From positions 9,360-73,359 of the forward strand of contig NW_020170517.1 of assembly GCF_000524195.1 (NCBI RefSeq): 64,000 nucleotides of DNA, read 5' to 3'. The stretch is from Echinococcus granulosus. Its lineage: Eukaryota; Platyhelminthes; Cestoda; Cyclophyllidea; Taeniidae. A program made the position numbers and the translations under genes. Positions 27,201-42,200 of this stretch are shown in pieces. How positions within the stretch are numbered: position 1 is the stretch's first letter; each line of letters starts with the position of its first letter. The notes below the pieces were generated by a model. The model was given only the letters and a program-made list of their open reading frames with translations. It did not search any database and was not told the origin of the DNA.

Positions 27201-30200
27201 CCAATAACGAGGGGAAATGTAATTCCAATTCAAAATTCTAGCGACTCGATAAAAGAGGAATGAAATTGGACATCTTCATGAGACCCTCAGGGAGAGATGA
27301 GGACCTACATTTGCATAGATGCGTTGGGCAGAAGGAAACGGAAAAAAATGGCATGAGCACTAGTGGCCTTATCGCTGGACGGGGTGATGAGGGCGTGCTG
27401 AAGGCCGGTCAGCTCGTAAGTAATGTAGGCCCGACGCACGTATACCTCCAGCGCTGCAATCACCACAGCAGGCTTCTGGTGGTAGAAGAACTCCAGCAAC
27501 ACGTCAAATACCGAAGTCTCAGAGGTGATGAGACGCTGTAGGGTCTCCGTCGTGGTGTTGCTGTCCCCGAAAGTGCTGATTGCCGAGAGGATTATCGATT
27601 CAACCTAGGAGGCATGGGTGCAGTCTCAATCAGCCATTGAAATAGCAAGATATGACTAGATCAAAACGGTTCAACCAATGTGAACACGAAGAATGACGTA
27701 GCTACAGGTAATCTAGCTCTAGAATCAATGGCTATCGAAGCTGATTAAAAGGTTATATTGAGCGAACAATGGCCCATGTGTTTTGCAAAATGCAGATGCA
27801 GATAATGGGCTGCTTCGAGTTTGAGAATTCCAGTTGACCCATAGGCGTGGTTTCTAAATTAACACAGCCTTTGAGAGGCTGCTTTTCTTAGTTTACATTC
27901 AAGTAAATGTAGCTGATAAGCCTTCAGTATGAGCTCCAAAATAGGCAGCCAGGACTGGTTGAAAAAAAAACAGTTCTCTGTTTTGTCAATAAATTATTTA
28001 TCTTGCTCTCACACCCACCTGGTTTCGCCTCAGCTCGTAGGGCGGTGACTGCGCAGAAATGAGGAATTTTCGAGCCGTAAGCGCGACTTTAGCATTCTCC
28101 GCTTGTCCGAGTTGCGTGAGCGCGGTGAGTGAGTCGAAGAGGTCGCTACTGAGACGGGGAAGCAGCTCTTCGCGCAGACGAGCGCTGCGTTCAATAAGGC
28201 CACAGACAAGGGCATTTTTGGCTGCCAATTGGTGATGTGAAAAGTGCACTGCCACCACATCGTCTACCGAGGTGGGATCCACCAGGCATTGAACCCATTC
28301 GGATAGTCGAGCGCAACCCGAGAAGCGCGTTAACGAGTCAGGGGCGGAGGCGATGTCACTGCTCCCACCACTACCACCGCTACTAGAACTACCACCCGCA
28401 GATTCCTTCTGGCGAGCGAATAACAGTGTGACGCAACGATCATACTGACCTTTTCGGAAAAGAGAGGAAAACATGGGAACCTTTCCGCCATACTTGTTGA
28501 AAATTTGATCCATGAAAACGACGGATTTATGGCATATAAGCACGTAATTTAATATTGATTACCAGTCAGTCCCAGGTTCCATGAGGCATTTTTATGAATA
28601 ATCTACGTGGAAAACGCAATGATAGATCGATAGGAGAAAACACTGAACATAACATAATAGATCACAACATCTATAATATATACAAACTATTACACTCATT
28701 CAAGAGCGATAAAAAGTGAAGTTGATTTCTAGCGCTGGAATAAATGCATGATGTAAGAGTATGCTACGGCGAAGAGCCGACTCAATTTCTACAACTTTAA
28801 ATCTTTTCGGATCTTTGGTAAACTCAAAAGGCACAATTGACTTAAACTCATTAGTACCAAAAGAAGTCGTCTCATAGACGCGAAAAGGGACGCTAGATCC
28901 CCTAAAATTGCCAACATAAAAAGTTCTGAGTTCTGAGGTGAATCGAACCAATAAGCGAAGGAACTCGAAGACTCGAGAGAAATGCAGAAGAAGCCAACCA
29001 TACCTGGAGCAGATTAGAAGCATCCACTCAGATTTTGCCCCACTTCGGTACTAAATAAACTTCAATATTAGATGGTACTATTCTATGGACAGATCAAATG
29101 AGGCCAGAGAAAATGAAGAGATGAATTGGAAAAAGGGAAGGGTCGTATTTAGTTTCTTTGATAGGCTAGTCAAAGGCATGACTGCAGCATTATCGTAAAC
29201 GCTAAAAATAAGGCTCATAGGTTAGTGTGCTTATTAGTACAATAGCAGAAGACGTTACTAATTATTGAGGTAATACAGTGTTCCGGAACTACCACATAGG
29301 CGACGGTAGATTAGAATCATTTCCATGGATGGGAACAAACCAACATTTTACTTCATCGATGTCGCAGAAATGAATTTCGAAAATCTAATGTGATGCATTA
29401 AGCATAATTTTAGCCAGAGGATAATTATACGAGAATGCACTTAAAAAACATCAATGTCTATTAGGAGTTCCCTCATATTTAAAAAAATTTCACGTCAATT
29501 AACACGACTTAGGACATCCATAAGAAAAGGATAATATAGACAGAATAGAAAGAATTCCATTCCATTTTCTTCGCGCCATTTCGTCAAAAAAGCATTCAAA
29601 TTATTGGGATCGACGTTTAAGCGAACCGAACCATCTGATGGGTTTTTATAACACCGAAAATTTTTCAGATAGTAAAAACTTACAGTAGTTAGTGGCTACC
29701 TTCAAACTTGAAACTCAACTCGTTATATCGTTGGCCTTCTTAAAAGGCTACCGAAAACTCTAAAAAACTCATGAGACAAAGAAGAAATATTATGGTAGAA
29801 AATTATCGAGATGAAAACCTAGTAAAAGTAACCAAACATGCAGCACAAGATTTTGTGCCTCTAGGCTAAACAGGTTTACCGAGTAATCAAGGACTCGCCT
29901 ACAATTCAAGGAAAAAGCTTCCTCTACTACAGCTTCATGTCGCAGCTCTAAAATCGACACTCGGGCAAAGAGTCCTAACAAGTTCAAGGGAATTCCGACA
30001 TTTAGCCAAGGGCGTGCTTTAATATTGGGGACCACGCATGGAGGAAAGCAAATCGTAGAAGCAGAGCGCTCGATTGCCCTCGCTTTGTTCAGTACATTAG
30101 CATCAGAACAGGTAAAAAGGAACTGCGTTGCTGATAATCAAATCCGTCTCTCTTAAGAGGTAACCACCATCAAAACAGAAAGGCTGGAGGTCCAAGACTG

Positions 30201-33200
30201 AAAATACTCATTTCTACCTTTACTGGCTGTACTAAAATGACGGAAAGAACTCATTTCAGAGAGGAGGAACTCACCATGCTGGTAGTGCTGTTCCACAGCC
30301 ACATAGGCAGCCAGAAGGTTGACAAGGACAAGAGAAGCGTGGCCCCGGACACCACCCTCGAAGCGTCGCGCGAGATCAACCAGACGCGAGGTGAGTTCTT
30401 TGTAGGCGGCGATGGAGGCGTCGGTGACAGCAGGGCGTTTCGGTGCACCCGCCTCGATCACGCGGAGGATACGCTCTGATGGGAAGTTTGTGAGTACTGA
30501 GGTGAGTTGATTGGAGTAGGATGCGGCGATGGAGCGTAGTGATTGCTCCACGGCAATAGGGAGGCGGCCCGAGAGCTGGGCGATCAAATCCTGTACGTAA
30601 AGCAAATGTAGATTAAAACTCAACTACCCTGTTATGACAAAACGATACATGCCTTAGTTACATCGTAATGATTTGAAATTTGTTTTAATAAGCAGTTAAT
30701 CATAGGAGCTTTTCAGCATTTGCGGACTATACTTCTCCACAGCATAGCTCTCCGGTAATATCTACACCTCCTCTCCTGAACCCTTTTGTAAGTTAATAAA
30801 CCGTCTTCCACAATTTAGTGGCCCAATACCAATTCAGCGAAGACTCGGGACGCCATGGTATACCTAAACACAAAGGGGCTCAAGTGCCCGCAGTTTCAGC
30901 CTTATTCTTGAAGTCATGGCATCCCGCCTACACTCAGCGTCTTAGTCCTTTTTGAGATAGTAGTAAATCTCGCCCCATACCGGTATATCGAATACGTTGT
31001 TAGTGAAAGCTCAGCCACTATTCCATTGCAGAGCCATGCGTAGAACTATGAATATCGCACGGAAGATGGAGAAGTGAACGAGCAATGGGCTGAATAGATT
31101 GACTCCAAGTCAGGATGCCTTCATACTTTAGGTGTCAAATTTATGGGTCTAGGCTAAATATGAAAACAATAACTTCCAGTAGGTAAAAGTGCATGGGTCA
31201 CCCTCAATTTCTAACACTACCGATGCCTAAACTACCCATACGAATTGAAAAAGTTGAACTTTAGAGTAACATGGCCATACCGTACCCTGTTTAAGTCCGT
31301 AGCCAATTTGTACAAAAAACTATTAAAACTGTTTTAGCAAACTGGGACCAAATGATACGTCCTAAGTGAAAAAAAAAAAACGAATATGGAGAAATTGCAT
31401 GAAACGAAACGCATGAGGAATTCAAACGATTTATTAGAAAGGAAATAAGACGGCATAAAAGGAAATTAATACGAAGCTATCTGAGAAGAGGGACCACAGT
31501 AGAAACCTTTATCATGGAGACTAGACAAATGCACATTTTTCATTAAGGCCAACAACTTATGAAAATAATAAAATATGGCAAACCAATAGTGCAGAAAGAT
31601 GTGTGATAAGACCACTAGAGTACAGGAAAAGGTGAAAAAGTACAGACTATGACATAAAAAAGTTCTGCTAAAAAAGGAGAATCGCATGACTAGTAGACAG
31701 AAAGCTACAAGAGAATAACATGAAAGGGAAATGTCACTTGGACAGAAAGCGTGATGTTAGACGGGGGGTTCAAATTAGGGTTGACTTCAATTATGCACAA
31801 GAGCACTGCAAAATCAGCAGCCAATCGACAACAAAGGAAACAGACAAAATATGTCGATGGCAAATCGCTTCCACTTCTGCCACAAAGTTATCATATCAGG
31901 ATCTTTTTAATTCTACTAATCCATATTAAGGAATAACTTTTGTCCAAACAATGAGCAGAAGTTATGAACAGTGCCCGCAAGTTATTGAAAATAACCTAGC
32001 AAATCATTTTTGTCATTTCGCTACAATTTTGCGGTACAAAAAGACGACAACGAAAGTTAGTACTCAAAAATAAAAGGATGGAAACACAAAGTATCAGATA
32101 TTACTGAATATATTGGAAATGCATTAAAAAAAGAATAATACTATGCCTTAGAAGTGAAAGCTCGCATACCGATTTAGAGAGCTGAGTTGATAATTTAAGG
32201 CTCCGATCATTACATTGTGGCAAAACGCTACTTATTTTACAGGTCTATTCAGCCACCGAGAACCGACCTCCAGGCTCTAACCATGTCGGCAATGGGTCAC
32301 TCATTCTGCAGCACTTCGAAGCGTTGATACCAAAGCTGCCTCCAGACGTGCACGCTCTACATTATTACCAGGAGTGACCAGATTGCCAAAATGATGACCA
32401 TGAAATGTTGAAATTAAACTACAAATTTTAAAATACACCCACTTACTCCTAGCTCGAGAAGTAGCCCTAGTCAGGCTGCCTGTCTCTCAGCTCCTGTTTT
32501 GAAAAAAAATTGGTAGTTCTGGAAGTGGAAGTGACTCAAGCAACACAGTAGTGATTATGGGTACACCAGAACAAATCGAAGTGGCAAGTATTCGGAGAGT
32601 GGCAAAAAATTCAAGAATATAAAGTTATTTTCGCAGCCATGAACTAATGTTTACGCCAATCGTATCACCCTCCACTCACTTCCAGTTCAAATAGAGGCAG
32701 ATTAGGGTCGCGGAGACATTGAAACAGTTCATCCAACTTAGGCTTGAGCCAGTCGGAGAAAAAGGGTTCAGGGAGAACGTAGCCTAAAAGAGCCTCCTCC
32801 AGTTCGCGCAAACATCGAGTGAAGGTGCGATGGACGGCAGAACCAGTGGTAGCGGCGAAGCCGTGAGACTGAGGGGATGCGGAGACGAGGGAAGTGGTGG
32901 CGTCGAAGCCAGAAAAGACGCCCTCATCACTGAATGGGCCGTACGAGAGCGAACTTATCGAGGGCACCATGAAGTCCGACGAGCTATAAGTGTCTGCCGC
33001 CCCTTCAGTGGCGTGCACTGGAATCAACTGGCCACTTCACGAGGAAAGATAGAAAGTGGATAGCATTATTAAGATCGTGGTGGAATTCCGCAGGTCTGGA
33101 CTACCGAAGATAAGTGTTTATGATGATTCAGTCTAATTGTTTTGATGATGAATCGAAGCGGCAAAAGTCCATGATGCCAACGACCGTACCCGTAGTGAAT

Positions 33201-36200
33201 TAGGCGGTTCCTAACCCTGGAATCACTAAAAGATAAGACTATCGTGAATCAATCCTTAGTCGAAAAGGGCCGAGAATTTTTTTAAATATTGGGCCAGAAA
33301 ATTTGAAAGGCTTAGGTATTTTGCCTTCCACTAAGAGGATCGCTTCAAGGAAGAGGAGGCAAAACGGGGATCATCGAGATTTTAGGGAATCCTATTCAAT
33401 CTAGGTGCACGATTATTGAAATTTGAAGCTTCTTTAATCTGGACAGATAGGATCCAATTTCACCTAATTCTTTTCTTTTAAATTCCCGAGGCCTGTGCTT
33501 ATATTGATTCAGTTGAATTTCTTCTAAGGAAAATGAGATTTAGTTATGCCAGCGAAATGTCCCAGGTCTAAAATGCCAAGAAGTACATTCACAATAGATG
33601 GATCTGTGTACTTTACAGCCGCATTTCCCGTTCTTCCACACGTGGTGGTTGGCTCAATCTTCACGATCATTGAAACCAACAGCAAAAAAGCTTCCTCCTC
33701 TTTGGTTTTGTAAATCTAAACTACGTGGAGCCATGTCTGCAGTTATTCACATTAATTTACACAGCTAAAAAGAGATATTTTCAATTTAGAGGCTAGGATG
33801 CAAACAAGAGCAAATCGGAGGATTCAGGCGGAACAAAAGCCAAAAACTTTATACTGAAAGCCGCAAATCATTGCAAGCGGAGTGATAGAGGAAAAAAGCA
33901 AAATACCGTGGATTTATTAATGACTTCCTTGCCTGTAAATGAAAGAAAAATCAGCGTTTGTAAGCTCAGATATATTAAAAAAAGATGATTAGGTGATTAT
34001 TGTAATTCTTCCGGTACTGTTTACACTAAGCGATATGCGTAACTGAAGCATTAAAATGCAAGCATGCTGTAGATATTTACAAACAAATTCAGAATGTTCT
34101 CACCACTGTCGAAAGTCTACTCAAATAAGGTGACATTGGACCGGAAAACCGCAATAGGCCTAAGATTTTTTCCATTAATATATATTAACAAATCGGCTAA
34201 ATTACGTCGACCAGAAAGTAGTTTTTCGACGCATTATAAGTCCGTACTGCTAAGATACATTCTTGGAATGAGCGGTTCTAAACGATTTAGTTCTACATTT
34301 GTGGCGAGAATCCAGGTCAAAGGGGTAATTCCTCATCTTTACTATCATTAGGAAATAAATTTAGGGTTAATGGAAAAATAAGATATGTAAAGTTCCTGCG
34401 CTTCTCTTCATAGCAAGTGTGTGAAAAAAGTGGGGAAGATATGGAAAATCTAAACCTTCAGCATAAAAATAACTAGTGTTTGTGGTAGAAAAGGTCAATC
34501 CTATTCACAATGTTTGACTTCTAACTTGAAAGAGACATTTTAAAGCGGTGTAAAGAACAACTGTTGCGTGGTAACAATCGAACACTTTCAGTTCTAGTAA
34601 AATAGAAGAAAATAAATGGACAGTTATTTTGCAATTGCTTCCAAACAAATGCGCGATGACACCGCAGTAAGTCAGTTTGCACAAAACGCACCCAAATGCG
34701 TGAAAAACACTTCAGTCAATCACACAGTATGGAGGAAAGTGATTAGCTCATGATGGCGCCTCCAAACGTAACCCACTCTACCATAATTCAGCTTTATTAA
34801 ACTAGAATGAAATTTTGGCTATTTCAGATAGGATGGATTTACGTGAAGAGTTCGAGATTCTGACACTGTTGTGGATCGTCCAGCTGGAGTCTTCCAATGG
34901 GTGCTCCGGTCTCAAGGATGGCACCAACACTACGAAGGTGAAAGAGCACACCGGAGGCCGGAGTCCGCAGTTCTAGCACCAACTTCATCACCTCAACCAA
35001 GGCATAGACCTCGTTCTCGAAGACGTGGCATCCGTCGCCGACGATGTACTGCACCAGTTTCCCTGTGGATGGCGACCTAGCAGAGTAAAGAAAAAAGAGA
35101 AAGTTCAGATGACATATGCTCCCACCCCTGCCAATTCACTAGTTTATTGAGGTAGAGGTCGCCTTAGCTATTCAAAAGCGAACGTTTACGAGTCAAAGGG
35201 CTTTTGTAGACATTAAATGCAAACACGAGCTTGACGCTTAGTTCCAAAAATCAAATACCGCGTTCGCGATACAGCCATTTCCATTAAGCCAGTTGCGTGG
35301 AAATACTACTTTTACAAATATACGCAATCCAAGTTTGAATTTAAATTGGCCCAATTGACAGGTACAATATTACACCGTAGTTTTCCCGACGTTTTAGTAG
35401 GAAACTGTTGTGACTCCAAGAAATGACCCTTCCTAAATACCACCGAAAGGAAGCTGCAGCTCTACTTTAGGAAAGAATTTGCAAGGAACCCCCCCCCCCC
35501 CTTATCTATCCAGCAGGTCCAGAGCACTACCAGAGAAAATCGCATCTAAGCAGTGCAAGCCGTGTATATCTCCACACACTTTCTGGACAATAGGATTGAT
35601 ACAACGTCCTACAATACCCAGACTTTGGAGACAATCATTAAAACCGAAAGCAAGGAAGTTACTTGGATGAAGTCCCACACATTACAATGAGATGCTATTC
35701 CATTTCACACAATCTTTATTATCTGGGAGGGCGTTTCCGAAGAGTTTCGATACGTTACCCGCAGCATTTGGCAACCCTACTCTCTCGAAACAAAATACTT
35801 GGACTAATATGCTTGCGTCATCGGGGAAGGGTGATAAGAACAAAAATATTCACAACATCGAGAATCCATTGATGTTTGATACTTGTGGCGTGGCAATGCC
35901 AGTGGGAATGAAGTGTCCAATTTCCTCAGGCACTCGTTGGAGTGTCAGCAATCCCGAAATGTTCCATTATGATCGTTCTTACCCTGGTTACCAGGATAGC
36001 GCATCGTCACTACCTCCAAAACATTATTTTGTGATTACAGCATTCTGATTAGCCGTCTCTAGCACAGTTGTCGAAAATTTGTATTACAGAGAAAGTATTA
36101 ACTAATGATGAAATGTAAACTGATGAAATAGTGACTGGGTTCCAAATTAATGCTACGATATTCGAAAAGGTAGAATCGACAATACATGTTCAAAACCGTT

Positions 36201-39200
36201 CTCCCTTACTGTAGAATAACATGTTTTAGGTTGTGAAAAATATGCATGTACCGAAAAAGCCGATTCGTGCCATTTTCTACGTTCAGTCACTATCCGGAAA
36301 TAAATGATTGCAACTTCAAGTCAATGAATTAAAAGTGGAGGATGCCTACGGTGAGCAAATGGACAAAAGAACGGGACTGAGCTTGTCGGCAAGTCGCTGA
36401 CATTTATATCAAAAATGGTTTTCAAGACAGCAAACTCACTGACGATACACTGACCACACAAAAGTTATTAATATATGAGCTTCACCCGCTGTAGAACACC
36501 ATCCAGTCCTTGGCAATGACTTCCAAGTAAATTCTTCCAATGTATTTTGTCTGAAACATGGTAGATGAGCTCTATCTACATTAATGAATTCAAAAATCTT
36601 ACTTTGGTGGAATATCAGAATGATGAGGCTTACAGACGTATCCCTTACAACTCCTTTAGAAGCGATGGAGAACTCACAGACCTAGGGAAATTTCCTATAT
36701 TCTTTAGGGCCACTCTCTTTCCTCCTCTCAAAACAGAAAGAGATAAAAAATTACCGCAGGATAGACGGATCACATTCCTTTGAGAAGACCACAGTACGGT
36801 TGTCAATAACGGTGCGATAGCCCTGCGCATCCTCTTGACAGTAGGTCATGTAGGAGGAAGACTCGTGGTTGATTAGCAGACCGTCACCGGACATTCGAAG
36901 CAGCTCAACCGATTGGAGACCGCCGTTGGTTATTAGGTGGAATGATGTCTTACCTGTGCGGATAACCTAAGAGAAAAGAGGCGGTACCAAGCAGAAAATC
37001 AGGGTTCTGATTGTCGACTGAACCTTGTAATTAGTTTGACTTGAGGATTCTGGGAGTGAATAAATGCAATCTTTTATTTAAAGAATCGCTGAAGTCTATT
37101 AATAGCATTTAAAAGACAATAACATTGCATCTTAAATCATATAAACCTGACTAAGTGTGAATATGAGCTAATCATACCGATGTCTTCCCCGTTATAACAT
37201 GAATAAATACCGAAACAAATAGATCATAATCATCTTTCGCTTCGAGGCTAAGCGCCAAATTACGGAATTCAGATTTCAAAAAGAAACAGGCAATACTGAA
37301 TTTGAGATATGGGAATTCACATTTCCTACAACTGCTTCAACCACCATCTTTTTGTTTCTGTACCTTTCCTTTCAATTCCAAGGTCTGGAGTGTTCTGTAT
37401 CTGCCGCACCGGTATAACGGGCATTTTAAAACTTTCCAATGTTCATAAAGGCAGCGAGAGAGAGATCTCTAAACCCTTGAATGATCAAACACGCCAGCAG
37501 ATAAGAATAGGGGCATTTTGTACCTCTTCACGCAACACTATTTTCCTCCAATGTGGTATGGGCATATGTTTTAAAGCCCTCTACTCTAAAACGACAATTC
37601 TGCATTACAGGATAAAACCGATAAAATAAAACGTCTCAGATATAAAAATGACCGCTCCTTCTTCCACCACCCCCCAAAAATGATACCAGGTCCAAATGCT
37701 GTACAAAACTTGCAAATACCTCCAGAAATTAAGCAGCGTTATACCAGTTTTACTATACGTCAAAAACGTGGTTTACTTTAAATCGAAACAATTAATTTTG
37801 AGGGTAAGCCTTGCCTTTAATTCATAAAAACAAGAAAGATTCGAACAAATAAATGAACCTACTATTAAGAGCCTACCTGATTTGACGATAAACTGATCTG
37901 ACCAAACACAAGTGGTCACGGTTCACGGTCATGCACGGCTGTCTCAATATTTTTAAACGAGTATGCAAGCTTTACATCGAGTAAGAAACTTGCAACTTAT
38001 TAGAGAAACGGTTTGTATAAGGTTTGAAGTCGAGTTAAAGGTGGTCCTATGAAATTGCACTTTACCGGTGCTGGGTCGTACACTTAACCTGATTTAAGTT
38101 CCTTTCAAATAGCTGTAAGCATATACGAGACCTCGGGGTGATGCATAACCCCTATTTTTTCCTTTCAAAAGAACGCAAAAATGGCAAAACAATTTGATAA
38201 ATCTACCGTTAAAATGAGCCGCAGTGTTTGGATTGATTTAAATCATTTAAAGGATAGTTTGAAAGCACAAAATTCAGTGCTATAGAGAAAGTGACGACTG
38301 AAAGCGCGATTGAAGTGCTACAGTAGAAAGTAATCTTCACACCAACTGGATACGCTGGAGCATACTCAAAGCACAAGCCTAATCGACGAGCAATAGATCG
38401 CCTTTAGCGCAGTAAAGTCGAGACAGAATTGGCATTTACGTATGATTGGGGATAAAAAAAGTTCGGCACATACAAAGATAGCTAAAATTTCACTGAATTA
38501 GGTTTAGTGAAAGAAAAATCAACGCATTTTACGCAATTAGAATACAGTAAATAATAGTTAGGACGACAAGTTGATTTGTGAATTCCATTCCCAGTCGAGA
38601 TTCCAGATAAATAGGGCTAGTGAACAAAGAAGGGCAACCAAATTCCTCACCTGCAGAACATACTTGATGCCGTCTGCGATCAGAGTGACGTCCACAATGT
38701 TGCTCAACTCGTTAGTGGGGATGAACTGACCTCTGCAATTGGCCCCCAAAAAACAAGCACATTAGACAAGTGAGTCAAAGAGATATAATTGATGGTAACG
38801 CTAGAGTAGACACCTTTCAACATGAGCGTGAAATGTCTTGTTGGCCTTTTCGAGAGCATTGTAGCCAATGTGAAGGGCAGTACACATCACCCCCAACAGC
38901 ACATCCGGTTTGTCGGGCTAGAAAAGTGAACAATAGGTGACAAACATTATTACATTCTTTTGTGGATCAATGGGTAAGTTAAATTCCAATATAGGAGCTT
39001 ACTCGATCCTTTTGAGCAATAAGACGGTCAAGCCACGCGGTATCAATTTCATTGCGAGTATAGGCATCTGATTCAAGGATCTTGATGAGGTACTCCACCG
39101 TGGTTCGAAAATCACCGCGAATCAGGAGTTCTCGCAATGCAAGTACCATGTTCCTAAGTAGGAAGGACCAAAAGGTTTGGATTGCAGATACATTAAACCC

Positions 39201-42200
39201 TTCGAGCCTAAAGCATATGCCAAAACCTTAAAGGATAAGGTGTGAGCCAGTACAAATCAATGGGTGCATTCAGCAGGAAAGATTAATAATAACTTGAACG
39301 GAATATATGTAGGCAACTTCTCAATCCAAACCACACATCAAACATTCTAGCGACTTTGATTTAAAACTTAAACGCCTTCCAACCGTGAAAAGTGAAAAGG
39401 AGATGGAATACACTGCGAATACTAGTAGTGATATGTCAAACACCAAGATTGATAAAAGGTTTGCGATGTTTTGCATCGCCATGGCAACAGTTTAGACGAA
39501 AGGTGTAACGGTAGTTGAGTCCGTCATGTGACTAGTTCTGCCTGGCACGTAGACTGTCTACGCGAGCCGCGGTGATAATTGGTATCATGGGGTAAAATTA
39601 GTCGGAAAATTACATACAAATTGTATCCAAGTGGCGAATTGGCTTTCGATCACGCGCTGAATACTATGGCAGCGCAACAATGTACCGGAATGACAAGTAC
39701 ATTTCCATCTGCGTTTGCACCACGGGGGTAATCTTCAAGTTGTCCTCTACGAGTAGATCTAAATTCAAAAACTGCTGTAGTGATGTTGCAGTTGCAAAGC
39801 TACCGAGGTTTTCAGCGGGCCACATTCATGATCACAAGAAATTGCAGGAAGAGACCTAGAATTGATTCTTGGAAGCAGAAGAGTACCATTTGGGGTTGCA
39901 CAAGTTTCACACATTTCTTCATTCCAGGATTATGAGCATAACACTCAGGCACGATCAATTGCTACGGGAGACGCCTCAAGATGACCTCAAACACTAATAA
40001 GTGACAGAAGTGGAAAGTGTATTTGAAGGTTATTAACTTGGTAAAAAACGTCTCACTCCAAGCAGAAATCGTGGGTAGACATGAAAGCAATAGATAGCTC
40101 CTGGTTGAGGAAGTCGATAGGTCTTTTGATGTCACTTCCAGGTGCGGAAAAAAACTTTAGCAAGAAAAGATTAGACACTGAAGAATGACCCAAACGAAGG
40201 ATGTTAATCAATATGGTGTTTAATAAGCATAGTTAGCTTTCCCTTTAGCTTGGATGAAAAAATTGTCAAAAAACACTCCGCTCCCGAAGGTCGATGGATT
40301 ATTTCAGAAGCATTTCCTGGCACCAGAGCATACTGGCCAATGGGCCGAAATGTTAGAGATTCAGCTATATCAAACTATGCGTTAAAGTTGAATATTTAAC
40401 TATGCGACCTCTTTAGCCTCCAAAAGAGTTCCGGCCATCATATTTTGATGTCATGGTTCTCCGTTCACGTTATCTAGACTAATCAATCAGCCCTTTCAAA
40501 GAGGACTTGGACACCATATAGGCATGTCTAATAACTAGAGTATTCACTGGGAACGGAAACACGAAAGGATTAGGTTCTGAAGGCTCTTCGCAACGCTGGA
40601 TATAACTAGCCGAGATCCATGAAAGAAGCATGAACAGTCTTGTGCCTGGTGGGAATAAAACAAAAATTTAGAAGCCGTGATTTAAGGGAAATAGGGAATC
40701 ATATCGAAATCATTTCTAGGGATCAGTCAAAGGAAATGACAGAACTACAAGACTAGGAAAATCGAAAACCGCTGAATTGAGAGGAAGTAATATAAAGAGT
40801 ACCCACTCCCTGGCTTCCTCCCGCGAGGCCTCGGCAGAAAAGCAATGCCCAAACTGAGAGTCAGCGAATTCATGGATCCCACCCACAGTGCCGACACTGA
40901 AGTACCCCCACACAGACCGACTGCTCTTGAAGTTGAGCTCAAAGACGTCTCCGGAGTGCGGCTTAAAGCCCTCGTCAGGATCCTCGCTGGTGATACGCAC
41001 CGCGATGACGTGTGAGGATGGTGGGTTGCGGAGGTGAAGGTTGTTGCTGAGCGACATGGAGTAGTCAGAGGATTGAGAGAGGCCAAATAACTGGCGAATA
41101 TACTTGATCTGGATCAACGGCAGGCCCATTGCGATCTATAGGAAACAACGAATGACCACTTTTGTGGGACACACTGCGTCAAAAGCCGATATCAAATAAA
41201 AACTGCATATGAAATTGCAGATACTTTTGGAACTAACTCTAAAATTCTGGTCTCTAAGGGTTTGAGTTTTCAAATCTAAATTAACGTGCCTGAAGTTGAC
41301 AGGCAGGTAAGTTGACGCCGGAGATGACCTCTGTGCAAGGATGCTCCACTTGAAGACGGGGATTAAGTTCCAGGAAGAAGTACTCCTGAGTTTCGGGATT
41401 GTAAAGGTACTCCACTGTGCCAGCACTGCTATAACCCACAAGTTTTGCTAGATGAATGGCGTCCTGAAAGGAAAGACGTTCGTTCTACTTATCTACAGTA
41501 CCACGCGAGCTTGCAAATCTGCACTCACGTTGATGGTAAGGAGTTCACACATTTCACCCGTACCAAGTCAAAAGATTTACGCTTAAAACAGTGAGCTGAA
41601 GATTGGTACTTATTTTAATTATGCATGCACTTACGGGTACGTTTGTCTTAACTATGCTAATAGCCCCTCTAACACTTGCGTGCAATAAATAACGCTACTT
41701 CCAGAGCTTCACCTCTCAAAACGTCTTCAGGGTATAAATTTGGCTCTAGAACAGGGACCATCGTGAAAATAAGGAGGTACGAATAAGCGACTTCTCTGTC
41801 CCATGACCTCCATGCCACCTGCACTAACTTTATATTCCTTGCATAAGCCTAAAATGAAACTAGTAAATTAAACCCATAAGAAGGTGGAAGGATGACTTGC
41901 CCGTTCCATGGCGTCAAAGACGGCCTTGGGGGCGACCACACAGGGCGCCTCCTCGAGGATCTTTTGATGGCGTCGTTGGACAGAGCAGTCACGCCCGTAA
42001 AGACTGATGGCCTCGCCATATTGGTCAGCCAGCAGCTGCACCTCCAAGTGGCGCACCTGTTCCACGCACTTCATCACGAAGATCGGTGACTCCGGAACCT
42101 CGCTTTGCACCTGCAAAGGAGTGGGAGAGGAACGTACCAGATATGAATAAATTGCAAATTGGGAACTGCCATTGGCCTACGGAGGCAGCTGAAGCTCAAC

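Larger units (their letters stand above)
13977..27308 (-). other. ACC: ACC introns 18-28
   Basis: Introns of 71 bp to 1.7 kb. No gene recognised. A GC-richer island (about 17750-17960) in intron 25 and another piece (about 19120-19250) in intron 24 look like eroded repeats. The rest is ordinary AT-rich intron. Confidence 0.7.
28450..38650 (-). other. ACC: ACC introns 12-16 (1.7-2.1 kb each)
   Basis: The five long introns between exons 12 and 17 are AT-rich with no recognised gene. They include a GC-richer unassigned island at about 32240-32400, the C13 run, an A12 run (31369-31380) and one member of a diverged repeat pair (about 36465-36545). Confidence 0.7.

Noticed and set aside
27005..27290. 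Apparent direct repeat (TCTAG-C-CTCGATAA) about 235 bp apart
   Set aside because: Only about 15 bases match well and the rest is weak; not enough to call a duplication by eye.
28935..28965. tRNA-like B box (GAATCGAACC)
   Set aside because: No matching A box, acceptor stem or cloverleaf could be found around it.
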